NCBI GenBank assembly: GCA_040219275.1
Contig: JAVJSU010000041.1
Span: 62,001-126,000 of the forward strand
Reading direction: 5' to 3'
From: JAVJSU01 sp040219275
GTDB lineage: Bacteria > Chloroflexota > Anaerolineae > Aggregatilineales > Phototrophicaceae
Length of the DNA stretch: 64,000 bases
Below, in pieces: positions 25,830-33,937 of the stretch (its first letter is position 1; each line of letters opens with the position of its first letter). A program made the position numbers and the translations under genes. The notes under the pieces were generated by a model. The model was not told the DNA's origin. It did not search any database and saw only the letters and a program-made list of their open reading frames with translations.

Positions 25830-26702
25830 TTAAGACTTGTCAACATATGCTTCAAATGATGATAAGACAGAATAAGCGGTAAAAGGGATTACAAACCACA
25901 ACTTAGGGTAAAATGAACCAGCAATAGTTTCCCATTCCTCAATACTTTTTTCCGGTGGCATATGATCTTTCTTAAACCATTCAGGTAGATCAGACATCCT
26001 ATGCTGTTCATCCAAATATGGGTACTTATCTTTCAATTCTGATGGGAAATCGGATAATGACAGAATAAGCTCTGATATGGGAATTCCTTTGTCTTTTATA
26101 TGAAGACAAGCACGATCCTGCTCTCTGTCACCATAAATTCGATCTTCGATGATGCCATAATCCAGCAATTCACTGAATCCGGTTGGCATGACAAAGCCTT
26201 CACGAATGCCTTGAATGGTGGTTGTTTCATCCAAGAGCCGACTGGCTGTAAAAAGATGATAACTTAACCCCCGTTCCAACACGCGCATGTTTTCGGTTCG
26301 TGGATTATGGTTACCAGATATTTCAGCTTCCGTTGAGCGAAGCACCATTGCGGTGATTTTTGTCGTTTGCTCCCATTCTTCCTGTGTAATTTTCGGATGA
26401 TTATACAGATCAACGTTATCCGGCTTGGCTACGCGACTCAAATCTTCGATGATATCTGAAAGAAGCACATCATAATCTCTCAACTTGAGACCAAAATATA
26501 GTTTTCTTTCTGTCGAACGATGCTTAACAAGACCATATTCAATATTGAGATAGCGATTGTGGCTATCAAGCGTATCTGAGCCGTGCCATAGAAATGCCTT
26601 CATCAAATCTTGATTCAGGAGTGACACATTTTCAAGATTGACCATGCGCGGAATTGAATACAGCATCCACGACAACGTTTTGTTATTCCATGAAAGTGCC
26701 AT
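25830..26702 (-). CDS. Hypothetical protein, AT-richer than neighbours
   Basis: A 290-residue predominantly soluble protein of no recognised family. GAGG 6 nt upstream supports the ATG at 26702 over a TTG two codons earlier. Charged, probably helical segments dominate (KITQEEWEQTTKITAMVLRSTEAEISG, RVLERGLSYHLFTASRLLDET). The C-terminal hydrophobic patch FYPKLWFVIPFTAYSVLSSF is not a clear TM helix. The gene is noticeably more AT-rich than those around it and sits alone beside a long palindrome, consistent with acquisition by transfer (inference). Confidence 0.7.
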   Translation of the reverse strand: MALSWNNKTLSWMLYSIPRMVNLENVSLLNQDLMKAFLWHGSDTLDSHNRYLNIEYGLVKHRSTERKLYFGLKLRDYDVLLSDIIEDLSRVAKPDNVDLYNHPKITQEEWEQTTKITAMVLRSTEAEISGNHNPRTENMRVLERGLSYHLFTASRLLDETTTIQGIREGFVMPTGFSELLDYGIIEDRIYGDREQDRACLHIKDKGIPISELILSLSDFPSELKDKYPYLDEQHRMSDLPEWFKKDHMPPEKSIEEWETIAGSFYPKLWFVIPFTAYSVLSSFEAYVDKS

Positions 26703-26846
26703 CAACAACCTCGAACATAGATTTCTTCAGGACAGAGAGATTTATCACAATTGAGGTGATGTCTCATATATATGAGCATGAAAATAGGCGTGAATTTTTG
26801 GAATGTTGCGATGAAACTATTCGGGTCTATTATACAGACCACATGA

Positions 26847-26887
26847 ACCGCGCAGAAATTACGAATGGTCTGCAATTTCTGCGCGGT
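26847..26887. repeat. 14-bp perfect palindrome with 13-nt loop
   Basis: Arms ACCGCGCAGAAATT and AATTTCTGCGCGGT. It lies between the stop of the DUF4173 gene and the start of the unknown gene, both on the minus strand. It could act as a terminator hairpin, but no oligo-U tract follows on that strand. The plus-strand 83-codon frame over it is not supported as a gene. Confidence 0.85.
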
Positions 26888-26925
26888 GTTGATTGGTCTA
26901 TTTGATTGTCGCGGACGGGACTATG

Positions 26926-28632
26926 TTAATCCCAGCCACCACTATAACCGTAACGTGAGGGGCGTGGCACGATATACGCTGAGAGCGCGTCCCGATGGGC
27001 GTTCAGGGCGCTCCATGCGCGTTCCAAGCCGAGATGATAGCCGAACAACCCGCGATCTTCATGCCAATTATCCAGCGTATACAAGCGATAACCAAGTTGC
27101 GTCAGGAGCGTTTCCGATTGCGCTGTCGTCAGGTTGGCATTATCCAGCAGAGGGGCAATCACGGGAAGCGCATCGTCTGAAAGCTCGGTCAAATAGCCCA
27201 CGTCCAGCGACTCGCCGTGTTCCCAGCGGGCGATATTCCGCGAGGCGATGAAGCGATCCATGTTGATGGCGTTGAGCGTAAACGCAAAGCCGAACAGCGC
27301 GACGATACAGCCAATCCAGAAGACGCGCCCGCTCCGCGCTTCGCCCACGCGCCAGATATCCCAGAGCAGAAAGCCAAACAGCACCGCCAGCCACAGCATA
27401 AACGCGCCACTCATCACACGGATGCGCGTATAGCCGTAAGCGTCCTGATACAAATACAGCCGATAAAATGCCGCCACCAGCAACAACGCCGTCAAGCCGA
27501 TCATCGCTGTGACCAGCCCCCGAAACAGCCGATCATGGTCGCGGTCACGCACGGTCAGGTTGTCCAGCATCAAGGTCAGCACCACCGTCATGCAGGAAAC
27601 GGTCAACAATTCCTGAAACCCGCGCCGTGCATATTGCGCGTAAGTTAAGCCTTGCGTGTTGATGTTGGCTTCTCCGCCGAATAAATAGCGTGCCTGAATC
27701 AGCATAAAGACGATGAACAGCGCATTCACCGCGCCGAGCATCATGCCCGCTTCGATCATCGACAGGCGCAGGAGCGGTTTGCGTTTTTCGCGCTTTGCCT
27801 CTGCTGAGGTGTTGAGCGGTGCGGTCAGCATCAGCCGGAAGCCCGCCATACTGAACCATGCGAACGTGCCAATCGTCATCAATTGCCCGAAGGTGTTCCA
27901 CGGCGATTTAGGGTTGATCCACGCCAGCGCGTCGTCCATTATTCCGGCGAAGATCGCATCCGCCGAACCGAGCAACACGCCAAAGACGATTACCACAGGC
28001 AAAGTCAGCAATGCACCGCGCACGATAGACGCGAGATGCAACGCCCGAAAGCGCTTTAAGCCCTCGAATTGATCGCCATTATTTTTGAGGTAACCGACAC
28101 TTTGCATGATCGTGTTCAGCGGGTCGCGTAGCCATGCAACGAAGAACATATCCATCGTGTTTTCAAACAAACAACGCAATGAGCCACCGAGAAAGCGCGG
28201 AATGCCCGAAAACCGGAGCGATAATGCCAGCGTACAGAACGCCACACTTGCATTGAGGAGCATCAAAGTCGGCGAGGCGATCACACTCATCCAGACGGAA
28301 AACATCAGCGCCGGAATAAGTAAGCTCAGGTTCGCGGGATAAGCGGTGACGTTCAGCAGGCGCAACAGCCCGAACGCCATCAGCATAAACGCCAGCACAA
28401 ACAGGGGCAGGTTGATTCCGAGTGGTGCGCTGTGAAAAAGTAGGTTGCCCACCACGCCCATCAATAAGCTAGCAACCAGCACATGAATAGAAATGTGTTG
28501 CTTGTGTGCGTTTTCTTCGGCGACTCGTTGACGCGCTTCTTCGTCGTTTTGTGCGTCGGCGATGTCGTCGAATTCCAGACCGGGATAATCGCCATTGATG
28601 CCGATTAGGTTCTCAGGGTGATCGATTTGCAT
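26926..28632 (-). CDS. DUF4173 (DUF4153-type) multi-pass membrane protein
   Basis: A 568-residue protein with a ~45-residue acidic cytoplasmic N-terminus, about ten to twelve TM helices (from ~48), and a ~100-residue C-terminal domain (NMDRFIASRNIARWEHGESLDVGYLTELSDDALPVIAPLLDN). That last motif is typical of the DUF4173 family. Many TM loops carry the PLNTIMQSVGYLK and YAQYARRGFQELLTVS patterns seen in the same family. Function is unknown. GGAG 9 nt before the ATG supports the start. Confidence 0.88.
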   Translation of the reverse strand: MQIDHPENLIGINGDYPGLEFDDIADAQNDEEARQRVAEENAHKQHISIHVLVASLLMGVVGNLLFHSAPLGINLPLFVLAFMLMAFGLLRLLNVTAYPANLSLLIPALMFSVWMSVIASPTLMLLNASVAFCTLALSLRFSGIPRFLGGSLRCLFENTMDMFFVAWLRDPLNTIMQSVGYLKNNGDQFEGLKRFRALHLASIVRGALLTLPVVIVFGVLLGSADAIFAGIMDDALAWINPKSPWNTFGQLMTIGTFAWFSMAGFRLMLTAPLNTSAEAKREKRKPLLRLSMIEAGMMLGAVNALFIVFMLIQARYLFGGEANINTQGLTYAQYARRGFQELLTVSCMTVVLTLMLDNLTVRDRDHDRLFRGLVTAMIGLTALLLVAAFYRLYLYQDAYGYTRIRVMSGAFMLWLAVLFGFLLWDIWRVGEARSGRVFWIGCIVALFGFAFTLNAINMDRFIASRNIARWEHGESLDVGYLTELSDDALPVIAPLLDNANLTTAQSETLLTQLGYRLYTLDNWHEDRGLFGYHLGLERAWSALNAHRDALSAYIVPRPSRYGYSGGWD

Positions 28633-28882
28633 AAGGGTTCGCTCCGTCTATAGACCTGTATCTGAACTACAGCCTACGCCGGAACGTCCCCGCCAAGCCA
28701 CCGCTTACATGCCCATCTTCACGCACCTGAGTGCTTGACACGCGTTTTTAGGCGGCGAACCGATCAATAAATTTTCACTACAAGCACCATTTTCTAAAAT
28801 CTTATTTTCTTGGCGCACTTGGCGACTTGGCGGTTCATTACTGTTGGCTCACCGCTTTTCACTCATTGCTATCTTCTATCAA

Positions 28883-29458
28883 TCACTCCGCCCCGTGCGC
28901 TTTGAGCAACGCCACAATGTCCTCATGCCCGCGCTCGGTAGCCACCTGCACCAGCGTCTTGTTCTGGAAATTGGTAACCGTCAGATCATCCGCGCCATTC
29001 GCCAGCAACCACGTCACCATGTCGATGCTACCGGAGCCAATCGCGCCGAACAACGCCCCCGATGCGCCGGATAAATCCCCGCCCGCATCCGCAATCGCCT
29101 GCATAATGGCGACATCACCGCTCATCGCCGCGTGGGAAATCAACGGAATGCCATGCCCGCCACGTGCATTTGCCGTTTCGGGATCATCCGCCAGCATCCT
29201 CAGCACATCGTCACGCCGTCCGAGCATCGCCGCCGTGTAAATCGCCAGCGGTGCGCCTTGCTCCAGCAAATATTCTGCGATGGGACGATTCCCCACATGC
29301 GCCGCCGCTTGAATCGGGGTTTCCGTATTATTCTCTGCCCACTCATAAGTGATGTCCAGCCATTCTGGATGCTCAGCGAGCAGGCGTTTGGTATTTTCCA
29401 GATCACCATGCGCGGCGATCAAAAACGCGCGTACATTCTCATCAGTTGTTGGAGTCAT
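28883..29458 (-). CDS. Ankyrin-repeat protein
   Basis: A 191-residue protein made of about five ankyrin repeats: DLENTKRLLAEHPEWLDITYEWAENN, TPIQAAAHVGNRPIAEYLLEQGAPLAIYTAAMLGRRDDVLRMLADDPETAN, IPLISHAAMSGDVAIMQAIADAGGDL, and VTNFQNKTLVQVATERGHEDIVALLKAHGAE. No signal peptide, so probably a cytoplasmic protein-binding scaffold; the partner is unknown. AGAGGC lies 8 nt before the ATG. Confidence 0.88.
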   Translation of the reverse strand: MTPTTDENVRAFLIAAHGDLENTKRLLAEHPEWLDITYEWAENNTETPIQAAAHVGNRPIAEYLLEQGAPLAIYTAAMLGRRDDVLRMLADDPETANARGGHGIPLISHAAMSGDVAIMQAIADAGGDLSGASGALFGAIGSGSIDMVTWLLANGADDLTVTNFQNKTLVQVATERGHEDIVALLKAHGAE

Positions 29459-29675
29459 CAGAATTTGCCTCTTATATTTTTGCTTACTTTAGCACAAACA
29501 TTCGAGGGTTGGCGAAAAAACGGGTCATTAGGACAGGTCAGCCCATCCCATGACCTTCCGCATGAGTTCAGCGGATAAATGTAACCTTCTGCGTGTGGTG
29601 ATGATCTTGCAGATTGAATCCCACTTATAATGAAAATAAACCATACGCTCTAACTAAATTTAAGGAGCAACCAAA

Positions 29676-30131
29676 ATGGATAATAAACGTATTGTCAGTA
29701 TTTTGAACGATCTCGTTCGTATCAATTCCGCCTCAATCGCCGGTTATGAAACTGCCGCAGACCACGCCCATGATCTAAAATTGGTCGAGCTATGTCATGC
29801 CTTCGCCGCAGAACGCGAAACCTTCATCGAAAGCCTGAATCACAAGCTCATCATCCTCGGCGCAAAACCGGAGGAGCGTTTCAGCGTTTTGGGCAAACTC
29901 CATCGGTGGCTGATTGATTTCAGGACATTGGTGCAATCCGTCGGAGATGAAGTCATTATTACGGAATGTCTGCGCGGGGATGAAGTCGCCATGCAACATT
30001 ATATGGACGGCATGGCGCTGAATTTGCCGGACGACTATCACAACCTCCTACTCAGTCACTATAAGACCATCAAAGAGTCGAACATTCGCCTTAGCAGATT
30101 TTCAGAAACGCTGAAAGTCGTCGAACGCTAA
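29676..30131 (+). CDS. PA2169-type (DUF2383) four-helix-bundle protein
   Basis: A 151-residue all-helical protein. SILNDLVRINSASIAGYETAADHAHDLKLVELCHAFAAERETFIESLNHKLIILG is the usual ferritin-like/DUF2383 opening, and ECLRGDEVAMQHYMDGMALNLPDDYHNLLLSHYKTIKESNIRLSRF the second helical pair. Family members are stress-associated and ferritin-like without a proven ligand. Strong AAGGAG site. It has its own terminator 20 bp downstream. Confidence 0.85.
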   Translation: MDNKRIVSILNDLVRINSASIAGYETAADHAHDLKLVELCHAFAAERETFIESLNHKLIILGAKPEERFSVLGKLHRWLIDFRTLVQSVGDEVIITECLRGDEVAMQHYMDGMALNLPDDYHNLLLSHYKTIKESNIRLSRFSETLKVVER

Positions 30132-30151
30132 CCTTCACGGAAACAACCAAA

Positions 30152-30181
30152 AAAAGACCAGTCGATTACGGCTGGTCTTTT
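30152..30181 (+). terminator. Intrinsic terminator of the PA2169-type gene
   Basis: Perfect 10-bp stem AAAAGACCAG / CTGGTCTTTT with a 10-nt loop. The A/T-rich ends allow function in both directions. Confidence 0.9.
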
Positions 30182-30212
30182 GTATCTTGTTTATTTGATG
30201 CGCTAGAAACTT

Positions 30213-30292
30213 ATACCAATCAGGTTTAAGTGAGTCCGCTATAGCTTGTTCAAAAATTGCAACGAGCGGACTTCTTTTCACACGGTTGGTAT
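30213..30292. repeat. Nested inverted repeat ending at the YceI stop codon
   Basis: Outer arms ATACCAA / TTGGTAT (30213-30219, 30286-30292) enclose inner arms AGTCCGCT / AGCGGACT (30233-30240, 30265-30272). This 80-bp structure fills the gap between two convergent genes, so it may be a second terminator or a small MITE-like relic. No second copy was seen in the window. Confidence 0.65.
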
Positions 30293-30837
30293 TAAGCGTT
30301 CGCGGTTTCGGTTACGGGAACGGCTTCTACATCAAGCGTGATGTTGATGTCTTTGCCGACCAATACGCCACCGGCTTCCAATGCCTGATTCCAGGTCAGA
30401 CCGAAGTCTTCCCGGTTGATCTTGGCAGTACCGGTGAAGCCTGCGGTTTCTGTACCGGTGAACGGATTCTTGGTCACGCCCAGCAATTCTGTGTTCAACA
30501 CGACGGATTTGGTCACGCCATGCACGGTCAGATCGCCGGTGATTTCTGCTTTGTTCTCACCTGTCACGTTGACGTTGGTGCTAACGAAGGTGATGGTCGG
30601 GTAATTTTCTACGTCGAGGAAATCGCCACTACGCAGATGCCCGTCGCGGTCTGCAACACCTGTCCAGATGCTACCCGCGTTGATGGTCGCATTTACAGAC
30701 GACGCACCCGGATTTGCCGGATCGTATTCGATGGTGCCGGAAACTTCTTTAAAACCGCCGCGCACATTGGTAATCATCATGTGGCGAACGGAAAAATCTG
30801 CATTTGAATGTCCGGGGTCAAAACTCCATGTAGCCAT
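30292..30837 (-). CDS. YceI-family lipocalin-like protein
   Basis: This 181-residue protein matches YceI throughout. It opens TWSFDPGHSNADFSVRHMMITNVRGGFKEVSGTI and continues INAGSIWTGVADRDGHLRSGDFLDVENYPTITFVSTNV, DLTVHGVTKSVVL, and KINREDFGLTWNQALEAGGVLVGKDINITLDVEAV. The family forms an extended lipocalin-like barrel that binds polyisoprenoid lipids. There is no signal peptide, so this member is probably cytoplasmic. AAGGAG precedes the ATG. Confidence 0.95.
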   Translation of the reverse strand: MATWSFDPGHSNADFSVRHMMITNVRGGFKEVSGTIEYDPANPGASSVNATINAGSIWTGVADRDGHLRSGDFLDVENYPTITFVSTNVNVTGENKAEITGDLTVHGVTKSVVLNTELLGVTKNPFTGTETAGFTGTAKINREDFGLTWNQALEAGGVLVGKDINITLDVEAVPVTETANA

Positions 30838-31027
30838 TGGTTGTGCTCCTTGTTTCGAATTTTCGAATGATGTGGACTATAGTCCGTTTATGTCATAAAC
30901 ATAACGATACACCACTTCTGAGATCAATGCCATTAGAGTTACATAAGAAACGGACGAGTGTCCGGTTATGCGAATTTATGGTTGAATGGGCGGGTAATTC
31001 TCAAATTGCGATACTTTTTAGGGGCGG

Positions 31028-31459
31028 TTAAGCTGTAAATTCGGTGATCGGTTTTAGCGTGATTCCCTCAGCTAGAGCGGCTTTTTCCTGTTTTACGTCA
31101 ACGGTAATCAGTGGATAGCCAAGTTTTTCTGCTAGCGCAATGTAGAGCGAATCATAAACTGCTAACTCATGCTTTAATCCAATTTCTAAAGCGCGGGGGA
31201 GCATGTTTGTAACAGCGACTAGGATAAGGTCAAGCGCCAGTAAATCTTGCGTAAGCAAATCTGCCGTGTTTTGAGGCATCCCTTGAAAACGCACATGCTT
31301 CCATAACACGTTAGTGCATTCCAGTAAACAAAACTCAGGCACATAAACTGTGGTTGTTGATTTGGCTACATGCTCAAAGAGCGTGCTCACATTTGCAGTA
31401 TGCGGCTCACTCAGCAAATATTGCATCATGATACTGGTATCAACGATATACTTAATCAT
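31028..31459 (-). CDS. PIN-domain ribonuclease toxin (VapC-like)
   Basis: A 143-residue PIN domain. Acidic residues expected in the active site are D7 (IVDTSI), E47 (LLECTNVLWK), D103 (AVYDSLYIALAEK) and D121 (LITVDVKQEK). Toxins of this class cleave tRNA or other RNA. It overlaps the upstream antitoxin gene by 4 bp (ATGA), the classic toxin-antitoxin layout. Confidence 0.9.
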   Translation of the reverse strand: MIKYIVDTSIMMQYLLSEPHTANVSTLFEHVAKSTTTVYVPEFCLLECTNVLWKHVRFQGMPQNTADLLTQDLLALDLILVAVTNMLPRALEIGLKHELAVYDSLYIALAEKLGYPLITVDVKQEKAALAEGITLKPITEFTA

Positions 31460-31668
31460 CGGTCACGATCTTCTCGCAAAAGCTCCAATGATGATTTTGC
31501 GCCCGGCGGTGGAGTCCAGCGATTACGCCGGATTGATTCGTTGACTTCATCCATCGTTCTTGTATCTGTGCGTTTCCAGTAAACAATTTGAATACGCTTA
31601 TCTATTTTCTCTTCCACAAAGCTATTCAATTCGTCCATTGTCATATCGCCGACGCGCTCGGTTGCCAT
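31456..31668 (-). CDS. Antitoxin partner of the PIN toxin
   Basis: A 70-residue protein starting MATERVGDMTMDELNSFVEEKIDKRIQ, a pattern common to antitoxins paired with PIN toxins in Chloroflexota and cyanobacteria. The Pro-rich middle (RRNRWTPPPGAKSSLELLREDRDR) is a plausible toxin-wrapping tail. The ATG at 31668 is preferred to one 11 codons upstream because GGAG lies 9 nt before it. Antitoxin function rests mainly on position. Confidence 0.8.
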   Translation of the reverse strand: MATERVGDMTMDELNSFVEEKIDKRIQIVYWKRTDTRTMDEVNESIRRNRWTPPPGAKSSLELLREDRDR

Positions 31669-31764
31669 AAGAGTTGCTCCACAATTTGTTACACTACGCA
31701 TATTGTACAGGAACGAGCGCGATCATGTCTATCATATCGCTGACTCAGCACTCAGCACTATCTT

Positions 31765-33396
31765 CTAATACGCCGCGACAAGCCCATCTTTGCGCGGGTC
31801 GCTCCCGCCGAACAACACGCCGGAGTCCGCATCTCGCCGGATGATCTGCCCACTGCCAAACATATTCCGCGACGCTCCGCTGACAGGGCGAATCTGATGC
31901 CCTAGTTGCGCCAATTTTGCCAGCACTTTAAAGTCATGCCCTTCTTCGATAGCAAGTTCACTGCCTGCTGTGCCTGCCGAGAGCATCCAGCGCGGACGGT
32001 CTAACGCTTCCTGTGGATTCCAGTCGTCGTCAACCATCGCGCTCATCACCTGAAAATGCCCCTGTGGTTGCATATCGCCACCCATCACGCCGAATGCCGC
32101 CCACAATTGCCCATCTTTTAGCGCCATGCCGGGGATGATGGTGTGATAAGGACGTTTGCCCGGTTCAAGTGCGTTACGATGCGCCGGATCAAGCGAGAAA
32201 TCCGAACCGCGATTGTGGAATAATACGCCGTAGCCTTTCGCAACAATGCTCGTGCCAAAACTCCCACCCATGTACAAACTATTGATGAATGAGCAGGCGT
32301 TGCCATCACCATCCACCACGCACAGATAAACGGTGTTCGAGCCACTGGGCGGGATGCCAAAGGACGGGTGCTGTGCGCGATTCGGGTCAATCAACGCGCG
32401 TCGTTGCGCCGCGTAGCCTTCGTCCAGCAATCCGGCAATCGGCACATCCGCTTTGGCAGGGTCGGCGATATATTCGCGCGCATCGGCAAACGCCAGTCGC
32501 ATCGCTTCAATCATTAAATGCAAACGTTCGGGATCATCCCAATCCATCGCACCCAGATCAAAGCCCTTGGCGATATTCATGGCGATCAACGCGGTCAGTC
32601 CCTGTCCATTCGGCGGATGCTCATACACATCCACGCCGCGATATGAAGTCGAAATCGGGTCGCCCCATGTGGATTGATGCGCTTTCAGGTCATCATGGGT
32701 CATCACGCCGCCGAGCGACTGCAACGTCTCTACAATAGCATCCGCAATCGGTCCCGTGTAGAAGGCTTCCGCCCCGCCCTCTGCGACCATACGAAAAGTT
32801 CTGGCAAGTCCGGGCATTTGCACGATTTGCCCAACCTGCGGCGGCTTGCCATTCGGTAAATAGTCCTCTGTATTTGTCCCACGCCGTAGATAGCCACTCG
32901 GTCCGGGTGATGCCCATGAATAGCCGAATACAGGGGAAACACCATAGCCTTCTTCGGCATAATGGATGGCATCTGCCAGTACCTCTTTAAGCGTCATGCG
33001 CCCGAAGCGCGTCACGAGGTCATACCAGCCCATTGCCGCACCGGGAACGGTGATTGTATGCGGTGAGGTGCGCGGAATTGCGTCTGTGATCCCCTGTGAT
33101 TTGAGATAGTCAATCGAAAGTGCCTGGGGAGCGCGTCCACTACCATTGAGGGCAGTTACTTTTTGGGTTTTCGCATCATAATACAGCGCAAAGCAGTCAC
33201 CACCGATGCCGGTCGATGCCGGTGCAGTCAGATTTAAGACCGCCGCCGCCGCAATCGCCGCATCTGCCGCGTTCCCGCCCTGACGCAAAATGTTCAGTCC
33301 GGCTTGTGATGCTAGCGGGTTACTCGCCGCGACCATCCCGCGCCGCGCAACCACCATCGAACGCCGCGATTTAAAATCAAATGACATGGGTTTCAT
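31765..33396 (-). CDS. Gamma-glutamyltransferase (Ntn hydrolase)
   Basis: A 543-residue Ntn-hydrolase precursor. GGNAADAAIAAAAVLNLTAP...GIGGDCFALYYD and TVPGAAMGWYDL are typical of the large subunit. The self-cleavage site lies before T355 in GSNTVYLCVVDGDGNACSFINSLY, aligning with the catalytic Thr of E. coli Ggt. The small subunit ends with the FGVMGGDMQPQGHFQVMSAMVDDDWNPQEALDRPRW block. No signal peptide is visible, so it may act in the cytoplasm, unlike periplasmic Ggt. GAGG lies 8 nt before the ATG. Confidence 0.93.
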   Translation of the reverse strand: MKPMSFDFKSRRSMVVARRGMVAASNPLASQAGLNILRQGGNAADAAIAAAAVLNLTAPASTGIGGDCFALYYDAKTQKVTALNGSGRAPQALSIDYLKSQGITDAIPRTSPHTITVPGAAMGWYDLVTRFGRMTLKEVLADAIHYAEEGYGVSPVFGYSWASPGPSGYLRRGTNTEDYLPNGKPPQVGQIVQMPGLARTFRMVAEGGAEAFYTGPIADAIVETLQSLGGVMTHDDLKAHQSTWGDPISTSYRGVDVYEHPPNGQGLTALIAMNIAKGFDLGAMDWDDPERLHLMIEAMRLAFADAREYIADPAKADVPIAGLLDEGYAAQRRALIDPNRAQHPSFGIPPSGSNTVYLCVVDGDGNACSFINSLYMGGSFGTSIVAKGYGVLFHNRGSDFSLDPAHRNALEPGKRPYHTIIPGMALKDGQLWAAFGVMGGDMQPQGHFQVMSAMVDDDWNPQEALDRPRWMLSAGTAGSELAIEEGHDFKVLAKLAQLGHQIRPVSGASRNMFGSGQIIRRDADSGVLFGGSDPRKDGLVAAY

Positions 33397-33515
33397 AGGG
33401 GAGTCCTCAGTAAACAGTTTTCAGTAGTCAGTAGTCAGTAAACAGTTCTCAGCAAAAAGATATTAGTTTTTGAGTCGCGTAACCACCTTACAACAGGGCA
33501 ATCAGCACATGGTTT

Positions 33516-33542
33516 TTGTAGGGGCGATCTGCTAGGTCGCCC
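33516..33542. repeat. Small dispersed palindrome, copy e
   Basis: TTGTAGGGGCGATCT-gct-AGGTCGCCC, with one mismatch in the left arm. It lies beside a phrase of the ACTGTTTTCAGTAGTCAG microrepeat type (33412-33450). Confidence 0.8.
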
Positions 33543-33639
33543 TGCATTTCTCGTCTACGATCTCGTTAAATTCGTGTAATGCAAGTTGGATTATAGACCA
33601 TTTTCTCCCCTCGCCAATTTTTGGCTGAGGGGTCGGGGG

Positions 33640-33860
33640 CTTTCAAGGGTAGGTATTTAATTATTTTGTTGAATTTGTTCCGCATTAGGCTAAAACCCCA
33701 ATGCTACAACTATTATAGAAACCCCACTGAAGTGGGCTGTTTTCACAAATATACGGGGAAAACAGCCTGCTTTAGCAGGGTTTTACACCTGCTTAGCCAA
33801 TGGGTTTCAGCCATTGGCGATAAAGTTAGTAACTCGACCATAAAAACCTACCCTTGTAAG
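33640..33860. mobile_element. MITE-like element, copy 1
   Basis: 221 bp. The ends are inverted: CTTTCAAGGGTAGGT at the left, and the right end read in reverse is CTTACAAGGGTAGGT. Flanking both ends is the 11-bp direct repeat GGGGTCGGGGG (33629-33639, 33861-33871). Inside is a chain of hairpins: CTGTTTTC/GAAAACAG, CCCACT/AGTGGG (33723-33736), CCTGCT/AGCAGG (33766-33779) and GCCAATGG/CCATTGGC (33796-33818). It encodes no protein. It fills most of the 541-bp gap between the gamma-glutamyltransferase and MFS genes. Confidence 0.85.
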
Positions 33861-33937
33861 GGGGTCGGGGGTGAGGTTAAATTACCCGCCAACTGCGCTC
33901 AGATTATAAACCGCATCTTACAACCACATGAGTCCGT

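Noticed and set aside
26654..26905. 83-codon plus-strand frame over the palindrome
   Set aside because: It overlaps the start of the minus-strand unknown gene, has no ribosome site and consists partly of the palindrome.
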